Source: Trichomonas vaginalis G3 (lineage: Eukaryota; Parabasalia; Trichomonadida; Trichomonadidae). From it: a stretch of DNA of 64,000 nucleotides. Below the pieces are notes generated by a model. The model saw only the letters and a program-made list of their open reading frames with translations. It searched no databases and had not been told where the DNA came from. The stretch is taken from positions 19,759,411 to 19,823,410 of the forward strand of contig NC_067203.1 in NCBI RefSeq assembly GCF_026262505.1. The letters run 5' to 3'. Positions 51,210 to 62,879 of the stretch are shown here, piece by piece (the stretch's first letter is position 1; the number at the start of each line of letters is the position of its first letter). A program made the position numbers and the translations under genes.

Positions 51210-51441
51210 TTTTAGTCTTATTTTACCCCTTTGTTTACCCTTTGTTTACCCTTTGTTTGTCAATGTAGTATTGGAGTGCAATTTCTCCAAATTCTCTGTG
51301 TCGGAGTTCTTCAGCATTTTCCAAGGTGTTCCTGGAGAACTCAAAGAAGTTGTCAAGAACATACGCGCATGCTGCTCTTCTGAGTTCGTCGTATTTTGGA
51401 AGTGTTGCACCTTCGAGTCTTCGGACATGAAAAAATAACAC
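51210..51441 (-). pseudogene. small helical protein remnant
   Basis: One minus-strand frame reads KYDELRRAACAYVLDNFFEF and EELRHREFGEIALQYYIDKQ, clearly protein-like. The only upstream start in this frame is not ATG, so it is either a remnant or uses another start. Next to it CCCTTTGTTTA is repeated three times. Confidence 0.35.
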
Positions 51442-51479
51442 TTTTTCTATTAAACCGTTTACAATTTGAATTTTGTTGC

Positions 51480-51730
51480 TGAATTCAGCAAAAAATATAA
51501 TTTAGGGTAGATGGGTATATCTAACCTCTTTTCTAACCTCTTTTCTACCTCTTGAATTTTCATGAATTTTATACAGAAAATGCTTTGTTTGAGGTCGAGC
51601 CACTTTTGGCTCCACCGTATTCTTTAAACCAAAACTCATGAATTCGGCAAAAATATATTTTAGGGTAGAAGGTTAGATATAACCTCTTTTCTAACCTCTT
51701 TTCTACCCTCTTGAATTTGTCATGAGTTTT
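51480..51730. repeat. palindromic spacer repeats with a KilA-N gene fragment
   Basis: Two copies of the GGGTAGA...AACCTCTTTTCTAACC block (about 51502-51563 and 51661-51720) flank a segment at 51581-51645. That segment matches 14590-14655 of the Polinton 1 KilA-N gene with few differences, covering codons around WLKEYGRAKSGSTSK. It is a piece only, not a gene. Confidence 0.75.
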
Positions 51731-51792
51731 CCGAAATAAAAAATAAAGTTGGTTTTTTTAAAAAAATATTTTTTTATTTTTTTGTAAGAACA

Positions 51793-52732
51793 TGTTAGCA
51801 ACAACAGCACCAAAACTCGTTAGTCATGAACCCAACTTCAAATGTTAGTAGAGATGAAAAGCTTCATTCCTTCTTCATATACTTTCGAAACAAAAATCCA
51901 GAAGATAAAGCAAGAACTTTTAACAAGTACTTTGGACTGTTGTGCGAAAGATGAAACAAATGAAACAGTATCTTTATGACATTCAGGACCTCATCGACCA
52001 TTTACCCAAATTGCCTGAAATCCAGCAACAAAAGCTTACTATTCCAGAATTCGATGAAATAGAAGTCAAGCAACTGACTCAGTAGAAATAAAGAAGTTCA
52101 TACGAAAGGTTAACTATGAGTTTCTTGGATTTCATTGCAACCACAAAGTCATGGACAAAGATTGCGATATGGTATATTAGAACATCTCTGACATATACAA
52201 ATCTGGGGAGTTTTAAGACCTACGACAACTTTGTTTCGTTAGTTGCTGAATGTGTATGGCAGATAAGAGATAAAGATAGAAGAGGTAAGATATGGACATG
52301 AAACAGATAAAACCCGCACTTTTGAGTTAAAGAGAGCAATTGACGCCTTAGTCATACTAGCAGGTAAGGTTTCAGAATTATAACGCAAAAAAATGAACCC
52401 CAATGTTCAAAATGTAAGGCAGCAATTAGGAAAATATAACTACTCCGTCAAAGAGATAAGAACGTATGAGAAACGACTATGCTGACTTAAAGAGGGAGGC
52501 AGAGAAACCAGCAGAAGTAAAAATGGACATGTTGACATTTCTAAACAAAAACTATCCAACAGCTGACGATTTCCTTCTTTCAGATGTCAAGAAGAAATAT
52601 AAAGAAACCTTCGGCATTGTTATAAAACAATCCGATGTACTGACAGAAGAAATAGAAGCTACGAAATTGTTTAGAATTTCACGAATTCACAATGTTTACC
52701 ATGTAAAAACGCTTTATAAAATAACTGGGTAG
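51793..52732 (+). pseudogene. run of small broken plus-strand genes
   Basis: Recognisable pieces are MLATTAPKLVSHEPN with LHSFFIYFRNKNPEDKARTF, MKQMKQYLYDIQDLIDHLPK (51951-52085), MSFLDFIATTKSWTKIAIWY (52116-52301), MNPNVQNVRQQLGKYNYSVK (52392) and an 88-residue frame at 52466-52732 (MLTFLNKNYPTADDFLLSDV). All are small, helical and unrecognised. Several are broken. Confidence 0.4.
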
Positions 52733-52736
52733 AAAA

Positions 52737-52960
52737 AAGAGGTTAGATATCGGGGTAGATATACCCTTCTACCCTAAACATTATTTTTGCTGAATCAGCA
52801 ACAAAATTCTGAGTAAAATAATTTTTAGGGCTTGTGTCAACCGTTTGAGTTTTCACAAAATTTAAAAAATAACGTTTACCATTGTGAAACGTTTATAAAA
52901 TAACTGGGTAAGAATGAGGTAGAAAACGGGGTAGATATACCCTTCACCCTAAAATATATT
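52737..52960. repeat. palindromic spacer repeats, inverted orientation
   Basis: AGAGGTTAGATATCGGGGTA and AACGGGGTAGATATACCCTT blocks occur twice, about 170 bp apart, each next to a repeated ATAACTGGGTA. They are inverted relatives of the blocks at 39358 and 51500. Confidence 0.75.
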
Positions 52961-52964
52961 TTTA

Positions 52965-53945
52965 TTGAATTCCGTATGAAAATCGTGAAAAATAACAGAG
53001 TATTTTGACAACTTCAAACAAGCAGAGTAAATTGAACCATTTATTTTTATTGACTTTTTTACAATTTGAAACTTTGTTCGCGTAGATATGAATTCTGAAA
53101 GAAAGTATGAGGGTCTTGTATGACTTTGTACTTCTCCCATAGTTCATGTCTGTCAAACTTACCTGCCATGGGACTCTTTCATAAGTCCATGAAATCGTCT
53201 TCGGACAATCCAGGGAAAAGTATGATATCAGTAAGTATTCTTTAACATCCTTACTTAAACTCTTTGCTGTCTGTTACACAAATGACACACAGAGATTTGA
53301 AGTGTCTGAGCTTCTTAAGAATTCGACACATATCTTGTTCTCTGTTCTTTAAACAAAGGATGAGAGGCGAATATTCATCTAGATAAGAATAGACATCTGT
53401 GAGGGTAAGTCTTTCAATCAATCGTAAGATTGCAATTTCTTCGAAATGCTATTCTATCTCTTTCTGTTTGTTTACTGATGTGCTTTCTTCTCGCTGTAAT
53501 CAAACTCTCTAATATCTCTGCATTTCCTCCATTTGGGTCTTTAAACTTCGAATTGACATACTCATTTATAGCATTATACTTCAAAACTCTTCTTTGGTAC
53601 TTCTTTATCCAATCTAACAACTCAGTTATCCTTTATACATACTAACTTAGACTTCTTATAATATCTTTGAACGAATTGACGGTTTGGTCAAATTGACCAG
53701 AAGTACTACAAATGACAACTAACTCATAGAATGGGTTCTTCTCATCTAGTTCTTGTTGTTGTGCAGCCTTATTTTTAAGATAAGTGAAAGTCTTAACCCG
53801 ACCCAGGCGGTGCAAATTAGACCTGTTATACCATTCTGAGCAAATAAGAACTTGTCATGTATAGGCTTTATCTGAGCATTTCTAACTTCCTCTTGTTCTT
53901 GTAATATAAAACATTCACATACATCTGTCAATGTCAGCAAACTTT
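52965..53945 (-). pseudogene. probable packaging ATPase, broken
   Basis: Minus-strand pieces follow the A32-ATPase plan: an N-terminal part, then KTFTYLKNKAAQQQELDEKN with FYELVVICSTSGQFDQTV (matching the strand after Walker A in the Polinton 1 ATPase), a middle with YNAINEYVNSKFKDPNGGNA and ARRKHISKQTERDRIAFRRN, and a later LFPGLSEDDFMDL resembling FIFSGFSRQQLNV. It has about five breaks. The assignment is by alignment by eye with 20382-21209. Confidence 0.4.
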
Positions 53946-54171
53946 TTTTCTAACATATTTTTAGAAAAAATTAAAATTTTTATCTTTTTGAAAATGTCTA
54001 GCGATTCGCTATCTATATTCGAGACAAACTTTTTGACAGCAAAAACATCTGTCGACCATAAATCTTACATAGTGTAAAACAAGAAAGGATGAATTTGTTC
54101 TAAAGTTCTGTTTCTGGGAATATTGACAAGAACCATAAAACCTTAAGCAGAGGCAGTCTTAAAATTTGTCA

Positions 54172-54459
54172 ATGACAGACTTGTTGAACGAGATGACGCC
54201 GATTGGAAAGATGAAGTCCAACAAAAGTTTCTTAGAATGCAAAGAAGACACATGCGCTGTTCTTGAAGATGAAATAGGAAACAGAATAGAAGAGCTATTT
54301 AAAGGACAAAGACTTTTACAGAAATATCGGTTTCTGAGAAGTTTTGACATAACTCCACCAGAAAAGAAGAATGAAGAAAAGAAAGAAAGAAAGAGAAAAA
54401 AAGTAGAAGAGAAGAAAGAACCTGAACCAGTTCCAGAGAAAAAAAAATTCGACATGTAA
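54172..54459 (+). CDS. small protein with Lys/Glu-rich tail
   Basis: The 95-residue product starts MTDLLNEMTPIGKMKSNKSF, has a central helix (EDEIGNRIEELFKGQRLLQK) and ends in a charged tail (KKNEEKKERKRKKVEEKKE). No family is recognised. It is open throughout. Confidence 0.45.
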   Translation: MTDLLNEMTPIGKMKSNKSFLECKEDTCAVLEDEIGNRIEELFKGQRLLQKYRFLRSFDITPPEKKNEEKKERKRKKVEEKKEPEPVPEKKKFDM

Positions 54460-54514
54460 AATAAAATTTTATTTTTAAAACATTTCTGGGTCAATGTTCA
54501 ATGTTCTCTTCTCT

Positions 54515-54910
54515 TTAGGAAGCAAACACTGGCTTAGACTCTAAAATCTTTTTACCCAATTTACCTTGAACTTTCAACACTATCTTAGACTCATAATATT
54601 CATAGTCGTCTGCTTTCTTTGGTTCATAAGGTATAACAAGTTTGTATGCTTTACCTTCTTTAAGGTTTGAGAACCTTCTGTCAAAATTTTCTTTGACTGC
54701 TAACAAACCTTCTATGTCTAAGTCTTCAATTTCGCACCATTTTTTAGTCACAAATGCAAAACTTAACTGGTTCGATGTTCCAAACTTTGCCTGAATGAAG
54801 CACTTTCAAAATGGTAGAAGATAAACATTTCAATAAGCGAATTGGGTCTAGTTCTTCTTTGACTTCTGTCATATACTTGTTGACTGAAATATATTTCGTC
54901 ATCTTTTCTA
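54515..54910 (-). pseudogene. small unknown gene, broken
   Basis: Two adjoining minus-strand frames read MTKYISVNKYMTEVKEELDP and, further on, WCEIEDLDIEGLLAVKENFD with YKLVIPYEPKKADDYEYYES. The second part is beta-rich, like a small OB-type fold, but no family can be named. There is about one break. Confidence 0.4.
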
Positions 54911-55017
54911 TCGATAAAAAAATATTTTTTTTTAAATTTACTCATAAAAATTTTTCTTTGTATATACGCCGTTCTGAACATCTAAAAGATTTTTGACATT
55001 TGCCAGAGAATGTTCTT

Positions 55018-56182
55018 TTTAGACGCTGCCATATAACCATATTCTTGACAATATTGGTTTATATTCATCGTACAATGACCTTCATCTAAACACTCAAAGT
55101 TTAGTCTCATCTAGTAAAACAGTTCATATACACTCTTGTTTGCTTCTAACAATGTTTGTCTTTCTTCGTATATGGAATTTTGTCTTGGATTGAACTTAGA
55201 AATATCTAATGTCATGAAAATAGAGAACAAGTGGTTGTAAAAGTTAGGTGTCAAAGTTTCTGCTAAGTCGTCAAAATATTCTGTATCTTGCATATGAGAA
55301 TCTGACGTTCTGACAACTACATATCTTCTGTCGAAACTTTCTAACTTCATCGGAACGGCATTGTTTTGAAACCATGATGAAAATTTGCAACATTTTCACA
55401 AACTCTTTGGTCTTTATATTTTTCTTTCAACAACTCCAACTTTGTCTGTTATAAGACTCTTCAAAGATCTGAGTTCAAAACTTTTTGTTGTATCTATAAC
55501 TTTGAAGTTCGTTACATACTATAAGTTTCATATTCTCTATTGAAGAGTTAAATTTACCGCAGATGTTTTCTAAGTTTGTCATATTCGGATTCGAATAGCC
55601 CTCTAACAAGTTTGCACAAAATATCTGTAAAGAAAGTATTCTTACCAGTTCCTTGTTTTCAATTATAATGAGAGCAGTTTCATTTTTAGCACTTGGATAT
55701 TGTAAGATGTTTCAAACCAACATAAGATATACTCATAGACTCTTTCGTTTCCATTGCATATAATTTCTTTGACATGGTCTAACCAAGCTTCTATAATATT
55801 TTCTTTCCATTCTACTTGTTCGTATTTATATCCAGTGAAGATAGAATAGAATTTGGAGAAGGTGTATAAAACTTTATACCTCGAACTGAAAAATCTTCTA
55901 ACTTTGACAATAAGATATCCCAGCATCTAACATCTTCATACCAACTTGTACGACTTTTATTTTCTTAAGTTTTTGTCTACATTCTTGTTCTGAAACTATG
56001 GTTGCTCTTGGTTTGTTAAAGACAACATCCCATTTTTCATGACATAACATTCTGGGGCAGAGTCGACATAAATGACTAAACGTTTCAAATTCTCGACTGC
56101 TTTGTTAATGATTCTCTTAAATGGACACATATTTCTGAAATGTTTGAAAGTCATAAAAATCTGAAACATCTATTCTGTACAT
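55018..56182 (-). pseudogene. primase-helicase (SF3 part), broken
   Basis: The pieces follow the order of the Polinton 1 helicase: EQVEWKENIIEAWLDHVKEI with YEYILCWFETSYN, a Walker A-side segment, an N-S-S-I-E-N segment as in Walker B, then SFDRRYVVVRTSDSH matching GDRRYVVLRVN. The tail YEERQTLLEANKSVYELFY also corresponds. It has about six breaks, and the primase part is short or missing. Confidence 0.6.
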
Positions 56183-56217
56183 TTTTATAAAAAATAAAAA
56201 AAAATATTTTTTTTTAT

Positions 56218-56905
56218 TCTTGACTTTGTTGTTGCATTTGTTCCATTTGTTGTTCTTGAGCTATTTGTTGTTGAAGTTGTTCTTGTAGTACAATACTTTC
56301 ACCAAGTTGCATCTTCCAATTCGAAACTTTCTGCCGTCATTGACAAATACATAGGACATAAAAGTTTTACAGGAACAAAGTTTGCGTCAACTAGGGTTAA
56401 GTTATGTTTGCTAAAGTGTTTGAGTTTACTAAAGCTGAAAACTCTCATTCGAATGAACAATAGGCAAACCAGCAGAGAAAGTGTTGTTTATACGCATGAG
56501 TATCTTTTGGTCATAGTCATAGTAGTTTCTGTCGACATTCGAATAGCACTTTGAACCTAAGTTTGAAACAATTATAAAAATAGGTTGTACTTAAAGTCAA
56601 TGGAACAGACAAACCTTGTATGACACCTTTTCCTGTTATAGGAAACTGTTGGTAGTAAAAACCAGATATAAGTTTTGTATTATAGCTCATATCGTTTATA
56701 CTAAACTCAGTCGGACATCCAAACATAATGAAACCTGCTCTAGTTGCAGCACATGTTACATCCGTCCTTAAAGTATTAAATAAGTCAACAAAACCTGTTG
56801 GTGGTATAATCTGAGTAAGTATCTTCAAAGGAGTATTTTTTACCATTCACAACAATAAAATCTTCTGGTGTCAAAAGAGCAAAACAAGCTTTAGTCGTCA
56901 TCGTG
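56218..56905 (-). pseudogene. unknown virion-block protein with Gln-rich tail, broken
   Basis: The start MTTKACFALLTPEDFIVVNG overlaps the stop of the 41-residue gene upstream. The middle reads GFIMFGCPTEFSINDMSYNT and KGVIQGLSVPLTLSTTYF, strand-rich, and the end is QEQLQQQIAQEQQMEQMQQQ. A capsid-associated protein is possible. It has about three breaks. Confidence 0.45.
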
Positions 56906-57016
56906 TTTAAGGTTAGTTTCAATATCGTCCTTGAGACTTTGTAAGTTTGTTGTTATAGAATTATATGACTCAGGGTTTTTAGTCGTAATAGTATAAACCA
57001 CTATGTCTTCTGCCAT
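56891..57016 (-). CDS. 41-residue unknown protein
   Basis: The frame reads MAEDIVVYTITTKNPESYNS and ends LKDDIETNLKHDDD. Its stop overlaps the ATG of the next gene (ATGACGACTAA), a tight coupling typical of compact viral genomes. No function can be assigned. Confidence 0.4.
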   Translation of the reverse strand: MAEDIVVYTITTKNPESYNSITTNLQSLKDDIETNLKHDDD

Positions 57017-57049
57017 TTACTTAGCAAGTAAATTTTAATGAAATGTTGT

Positions 57050-57602
57050 GGTCGTCAAATATTTTTATAACGTCTGGGAAACTATATTTTAAGTTCAACG
57101 TTTCACCTCCTTTCATAACGTATATCTTGTCAATGACATTATATGAAACACCACAGCAAGCAATGTCGGGTTCTATTTCTTTGATGTTTTATATCGTCTG
57201 CCTCTGTCAAAAGTTTCAATAGTTCTTTTCAAAATTTCATGAGGTGCGATGACATATGAGTTCACTTTTACAGGGTTGTGTTCGACCAAGTTTAACATTA
57301 TACCTAAAGCTTGACAATCTTCTCCTGAGTTTTAAGTTTGTCTTTAAGTTGTTGGTAGTCGTTTCGAATATCTGCAACAGAACTTAAGTCTCTGCTAACT
57401 TCAGGATATGTTGGTTGTTCTTTACAGGAACTATTGTTATACCATCTTCGTCTTCGTATGGTTTCCCCACTTCAACATCTCTTTCTTTGACATTGACAAC
57501 AACACTTTGACTGTTTGTTTGAGTTGGTGAATTTAACTTCACATCTGCCACCGCCATTAAACCTTTTGAAACACTCACGCTTCTATTTTTCGGAAATGAC
57601 AT
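57050..57602 (-). pseudogene. relative of the Polinton 1 protein at 18727-19359, broken
   Basis: The N-terminal part is MSFPKNRSVSVSKGLMAVAD followed by VVVNVKERDVEVGK. The end has ACCGVSYNVIDKIYVMKGGE and a final strand. The CCG motif and layout match VSCCGTVAKINPIKDISTIK in Polinton 1. The start is in TTCTAAGTAAAATG. It has about two breaks. Confidence 0.5.
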
Positions 57603-57620
57603 TTTACTTAGAATAAAAAG

Positions 57621-58040
57621 ATGGACGTATTCGGATATCTTATTGAATTGAAGCAAAACAAAGTTTACACACACAAACAATACAAGTTCATTGATAGAAT
57701 AGTTCTTTATACAAACAATGGAAAATGTTATAGAATAGCAATATTTGCTGAACCAAAATATTTTCATAAAGCAAAGAAAGTTGGTATAACTGAAATGGTG
57801 AAAGTTCTTGAAGCAGACAAAAATATAACAACAAAACTTACAGATATTTCTAAAGGTAAGTTTATAATACAATTTTATGTTAAGACTGGCGTACTGTCAA
57901 TATTTGACGGAGAGAAGTCAGTTCAAGAACAACTTACTGACCTGCTGCCAAAATCTGCTCGATGGAAGCTGTCGTTATACCAATCTGAGGAGCCCCAGCA
58001 GGTTTCATCGAACGAATTTTCAAAAGAGCATCTTCCGTGA
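57621..58040 (+). CDS. unknown 139-residue protein
   Basis: The frame starts MDVFGYLIELKQNKVYTHKQ and has a compact alpha/beta look (RIVLYTNNGKCYRIAIFAEP; KFIIQFYVKTGVLSIFDGEK). Its last 35 codons overlap the 3' end of the convergent capsid gene, so the true end may be earlier. It is divergent from 57602, with 18 bp between the starts and GAATAAAAAG before its ATG. Confidence 0.5.
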   Translation: MDVFGYLIELKQNKVYTHKQYKFIDRIVLYTNNGKCYRIAIFAEPKYFHKAKKVGITEMVKVLEADKNITTKLTDISKGKFIIQFYVKTGVLSIFDGEKSVQEQLTDLLPKSARWKLSLYQSEEPQQVSSNEFSKEHLP

Positions 58041-59542
58041 AAAGTGCTATTGGTTTTGTAAACTTCTTTGCTTTCAATTCATCTGGACCGTCTCTGTCAC
58101 CAGTATATTGTATTTGTACAGTACCAACAGTTGAAATACCACCCAATAAGTCTTCTGAGTCAGCAAATGGAATGCCAAGCCAAAAGTTTGAACGGTCTCC
58201 ATTTGTATATTGAGTTTTTTGAGCTCCTGTATGGGTCCATACTTTCACATATGGCATAATAGAACTTTGCATTTCAGGGTTAATGGTTTGTTGTGAAGTT
58301 GTTGTTAAAGTTCATAGCATCTAATGTCAAGTTGTATGACCTCATATCCTCAACTGTAGAATATTCTTCTCTTGGATAATATTTGCCATCTATGTTTATA
58401 TGGTATTTAATACCAGGGTTGTAGAAGCAAGAATAGTCATTTATAGTTTCGTCTGAACAGTACAAACATAGTATCTGCATGTTTCATTGCAGTTGTTTAA
58501 AGCAATATCTGTTCTTGCACCTGGGTCAGCACTTTGGTTTCCAACTTCACCTGCAAAGTCTTTGACAGATATTTGGTGTATAGGGAAATAAAGTGGAACT
58601 GCAATATATTTGGCAGCTAAAGCATTTGAAATATCTGGTCCAACATATAGACTGCAAGTCTGCTTTCTATTCTCTTGCATTCAAATTTTTCGCATGTGAA
58701 CTTAACTGGGTCCCAAGCATCTCCAGCAGCATTGAAATAATAGTTTACTTCAGTGTTGAGGTTTGAGAAACCAAAGTCTAAGTCAACTTTGTTTTTGCAA
58801 AAGTCGGCGAATGACATTTTATTTGTTCCCACTACTTCTGTAAGAGTGAATGGGTCTTGCGTTGGTGCAATGATAAGTTATTTTTTGCTTGGAGTAAGTT
58901 CGATAGAAATTTTTCCTGCCCAGTTTGGCAAGTATCTTAAAAACCTGAAGATGAGGAAAGATGACAAAGGAACTCTAAGTTTCAGTTTTACTTTGGTTAC
59001 TGCTGCTGCAGTTTGTCCAGAAAGGTTAACATAAACTCCTGGAACGTTAGGGTCAAGTCTTCTTATTTTCTCAATGGTGGCATACTGGTCTGTTTGTTCT
59101 CTAGCTTGTGGTTGTACTGAGTTTCTCAAAGCGAACCATTCATAGTTTGCCCATGTTACTGTTTGAACTAAGTCAGAGTTAGAATTATCTTATATCCCAT
59201 GAAAACTTCTGGAGCATATTGGTATCCGACATAGAAAATTCCATTGCAACCTTTCTTGTCAGACAACTTGGCAGAAGGTTTTATTTCAATGTCTTGTTCC
59301 ACGTATAAGAATGAGTTGTCAATAGAAATAATATGAAACCTGTCGCAAGCAATATCTACTGTTGTTGAAGAACCTTCTCCAAACTCACCTACGTTTCCAT
59401 AAGAAACAGCAGTTGTATATTCGTAAGTTCCAGGAACTATTTCTGACCTTCTAATGGCATTGTCGCATTCGTTATACCATTCGGAAACATTTCCATTCAT
59501 AGCATCCAAAACTGTTGGCGTTATATTCTGAGCGGCGTACAT
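57934..59542 (-). pseudogene. mcp: major capsid protein, broken
   Basis: The order is MYAAQNITPTVLDAMNGNVS at the N-terminus, FLYVEQDIEIKPSAKLSDKK with IFYVGYQYAPEVFMGYKIIL, then TAAAVTKVKLKLRVPLSSFL, MSFADFCKNKVDLDFGFSNL, LAAKYIAVPLYFPIHQISVK and a C-terminal PYVKVWTHTGAQKTQYTNGD. The strand-rich pattern and length near 530 residues fit a Polinton double jelly-roll capsid. It has about four to five breaks. Confidence 0.6.
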
Positions 59543-59589
59543 TTCATATGAGTAAAAATATAGAATAGTTGGATTTATATGTCATAATA

Positions 59590-62500
59590 GAACCCACGTG
59601 GACAAGCTTTACTTTCTTCCTGACTGAGTTTTTAACTCTTCTTTTTCCTTCATTGCCCTCTGCTTGAAGTTGTTGCATCTTTGCATTATGTTCATCTAGT
59701 ATGTTGCAAATTTCCCATGTCCTTTTTGCCTTTGGCTCTGGTCGCCCATCTCAGGTAACCTATATCCTAGAAGAGTTTGTCATAGTTTGTATTTGAGTCG
59801 TCGCTTATTGTTTGCATGACTCTTTCCTGAGTTTCCGGTTCAAGCTCTTCAAACAGAGCTTGTCCATATGGAATAAGCTCGTTTCCAAATATATGTTTTT
59901 GTAGCCATTCTGGTTTTCTTTCCATGTTACCAACAATATCTTTTGTGAATGGGAAAGCTTTTACCCAATCTTTCAGTCTTGCGTCGTTTATTTCTGTAGT
60001 TGGTTTTATTTTGTCAAGGAACATGTTTTTCAATACTAACATTTCATCTGGTACTGTCCATTTGAGTTTTCTTAAATATTCATCCCTTCTCAGTTCATTG
60101 TCTGCAAAGTAAGTTTTTTATGACATTTTGTAAACTTTCGTTTGCAAGGTCATGTACAATAGGCTCTCTTCCTTCGCTCTCCCTAACTTTCTTTCTAAAC
60201 TCTTCACCAAATATACCATCTCTATGGTTCTGTGTAGTTCTTTGAGATAAATGTTCTAGAACGTCAGGTGTTATATTTCCATCAGCCATGTTCATTTCAT
60301 ACTGGTCCAAAATATCTGCATGTTTCATATCTTTCAATGGCATTAAAGCCGCGCTGAAAATACCAGCTACATCTGGTTCACCATTCACTTCCATTGCGTC
60401 TACAACTTCTTGGAATTGAGGTTGTAAGTTTATGAACCACCTATCTGGATTAGCTTTATGACCCCATCTCATTGTAGTTCCATCGTCTGCAGAAACAAAA
60501 GTAGGTTTGTTTCCATCTTGGCTAGGTTCTGAATGAACTTTAAACAATGTTTCATTTCTATATGTTTTCTTGAAATTTAACCTTTTATCTTCACCGAGTT
60601 CATTCGAAGATTGAACGTTAAATGCTCGTAAGTAAAAAGGGTTGTTGTATTTGTGTACATTTTTTTTCAGTTCTTCATTCTATGCTGGATATTTTCATCT
60701 GATGTTGGAGTCTTTTGTATGTCGGCAAACATTTTTCGATATTCTTCTACTATGTCAGCTGAATTTTTTTTAGACTCTTGGAAATATTCCATATTCTCCG
60801 CATACTCTTGTTGAGGGTCAAGATTTTTCGGCTGTTCCAAATCTTCATCTAGTTCTGTGAAGTTAGTTTCCAAAGGAGTGACTTGTTCGTTTCCTTCAGG
60901 CTCTTCTAGCTGTTGTTGCTGAACTATTTCTTCCATGTCTGGTTGTATCTGAACTTCTTCCTGTGGAGTTTCTTGTACCTCATCTGCTGGCATTTCATAT
61001 ATTCGAGACCGTTTTCAACAAGTTCCCTTTCTAAGTCATCCGGACTCATAAACCTTTCTTCTTTCGTTCCGTCTCTATTTTTTACGCGTTTCATGAAGAG
61101 AGTTAAATTGTCATTTAGCTCTGACATCAAATATCTCGGAGTAAATTCGTTCATGTCATTTGGATGATATGCTATTAAATCATATCCCTTAGCGAGCTTG
61201 TATTTTCCAGGTTTGAGATTATATCCCCTTTGGTGCAGAGCCATAAAGCTAAATAGGTTCGGGTCAGTATGTCCTTCCTTGAACTTTCGAATAGCTTCTT
61301 TATATCTGTCACTAAAGTCAATAGTATCTGGGTAACCATAGTCTTCTTTAAGCATTTTTAAGAATTCTTGGTTTCCTTGTTCTCTACTTCTTTTATGTCC
61401 TTGCTCTGTTTGTGGAGGTGGTTGTTGTGCAGGGTTTTGAACTGTTGGTTGCTGTGCTGGTTGTGCAGGGTTTTGAACTGTTGGTTGTTGTGCTGGTTGT
61501 GGAGGTGGTTGTTGTGCTGGTTTTGGTGCATGCCTGTGTCTGTGTCCATGTGACGATGTAAATGTTTTAGGTAGTCCTGGTGCAGGTGCTTCTCTTGGAG
61601 GGTTTGGTGGTATATAAGTTCCACCAGCTGGCACATATGTTCCATCTGCAGCGTAATGTCCTACCTGACTTTTCGTTCTTAAGAAAGCATTTACTAGGTC
61701 TGTTTTGGTCTGTTGTAACTCTTTTTCTTGACTTTTCACAACAGTTGCTCTAACGGCGTCATAGGCACTTTGAACTGCCTGTCTCGTTGCTGCATCTGTT
61801 ATTTTCGTCATATTTTGTGCTACTTCTTTTAACTCTTTGTCGAAACCTTCAGACTTCAGTTTCTTTCCAGATGAGAAGTCGTTCACTTGTTTCACCTTAC
61901 TATGAAGAGCTTCGAAGGCGTTCTTAAAGTCAGCATTTGTTAAAGCTTCATTTGAACTATCTTCATCCGCTTGTATTTTTGTCCTTATTGACCCTATGAG
62001 TTGGGCTGCTTTAGCGTTGGCTTGGGCATCTAACCAGTCATTGTTAGCTTTTATATATTCTGCGCTTTTCATTGCCTTTTGCATAGCCGCGTCGTTATTT
62101 TTACTTTCTTGTGCTAAGTTTTCATACTGTACGGTTTGGTTTTGCAACTGTAAAAGTTTTTCTGCCTTTACATTTGCTTCAACTTCTTTTTTATACTCAT
62201 CGCTATCCATATATGTCTTCAGGGCTTTTTGTTTTATCTCTTCATCTTTCAGTATTTTATATTGAGTAGTATGGTTTTTCAAATTTATGACATCTTGTTC
62301 CATTTTTGCTACTTCTGCTGCTTTTTCTGACACTTTTTTCGCATTCCTCTGTACTTAGTTCTTTCAGTTGTTCTTCTTTCTTCTTTTTCTCTACGTTTAA
62401 CTCATTTAGTTTCTTTGTGTGTCTGTCATATTCTAGTTTCTTTTCGTTTTCACTTATTTGCTTCTGTATGTCTATGTTTGACTTTTTGACATCTGTTATT

Positions 62501-62784
62501 TGATTTTTGAGTGAACTCAAATTCATTTGACTTTGAGGGTTATATGCTGTTCCGTCTGCAGCTCCACCATAGCCTGCCATTTTCGCTAAAAGTGCCGCTC
62601 TTAAACCTCCACTCTGTGCACCAACAACTCGGTTTAAAAGCATAGGATTGCTTGACATTTGTTGCAACATAGTGGGGTCATTCAGCATTTGTTGTTGCAA
62701 CTGTTGTTGTGGTGTCAGTTTTACTATTGGATGTTTCAATGCTCTCTTCCTCTTACGTATATTCTTACGTAGCTTACGTGGCAT
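59590..62784 (-). pseudogene. large basic/coiled-coil virion protein block
   Basis: Reading from 62784, a very basic start (MPRKLRKNIRKRKRALKHPI), a Met/Gln stretch (QQQMLNDPTMLQQMSSNPML) and long coiled coils (NEKKLEYDRHTKKLNELNVE) come first. A linker of Pro/Gln repeats (QPAQQPTVQNPAQ, twice, about 61420-61510) follows. Next come DYGYPDTIDFSDRYKEAIRK, an acidic Gln-rich segment (PQEEVQIQPDMEEIVQQQQL) and helical parts to about 59600. It may be one very long gene or several. A core or scaffold role is inferred from charge and position upstream of the capsid gene. It has about six to eight breaks. Confidence 0.45.
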
Positions 62785-62879
62785 TTTAAGTGAAGTTAAA
62801 AAGCGGCTTTTGACAGATGTTTATATGACACTTTTTCAGTAAAGACTTTGTTGAGATTTCTTCGTAAATGAGTGTAAAT

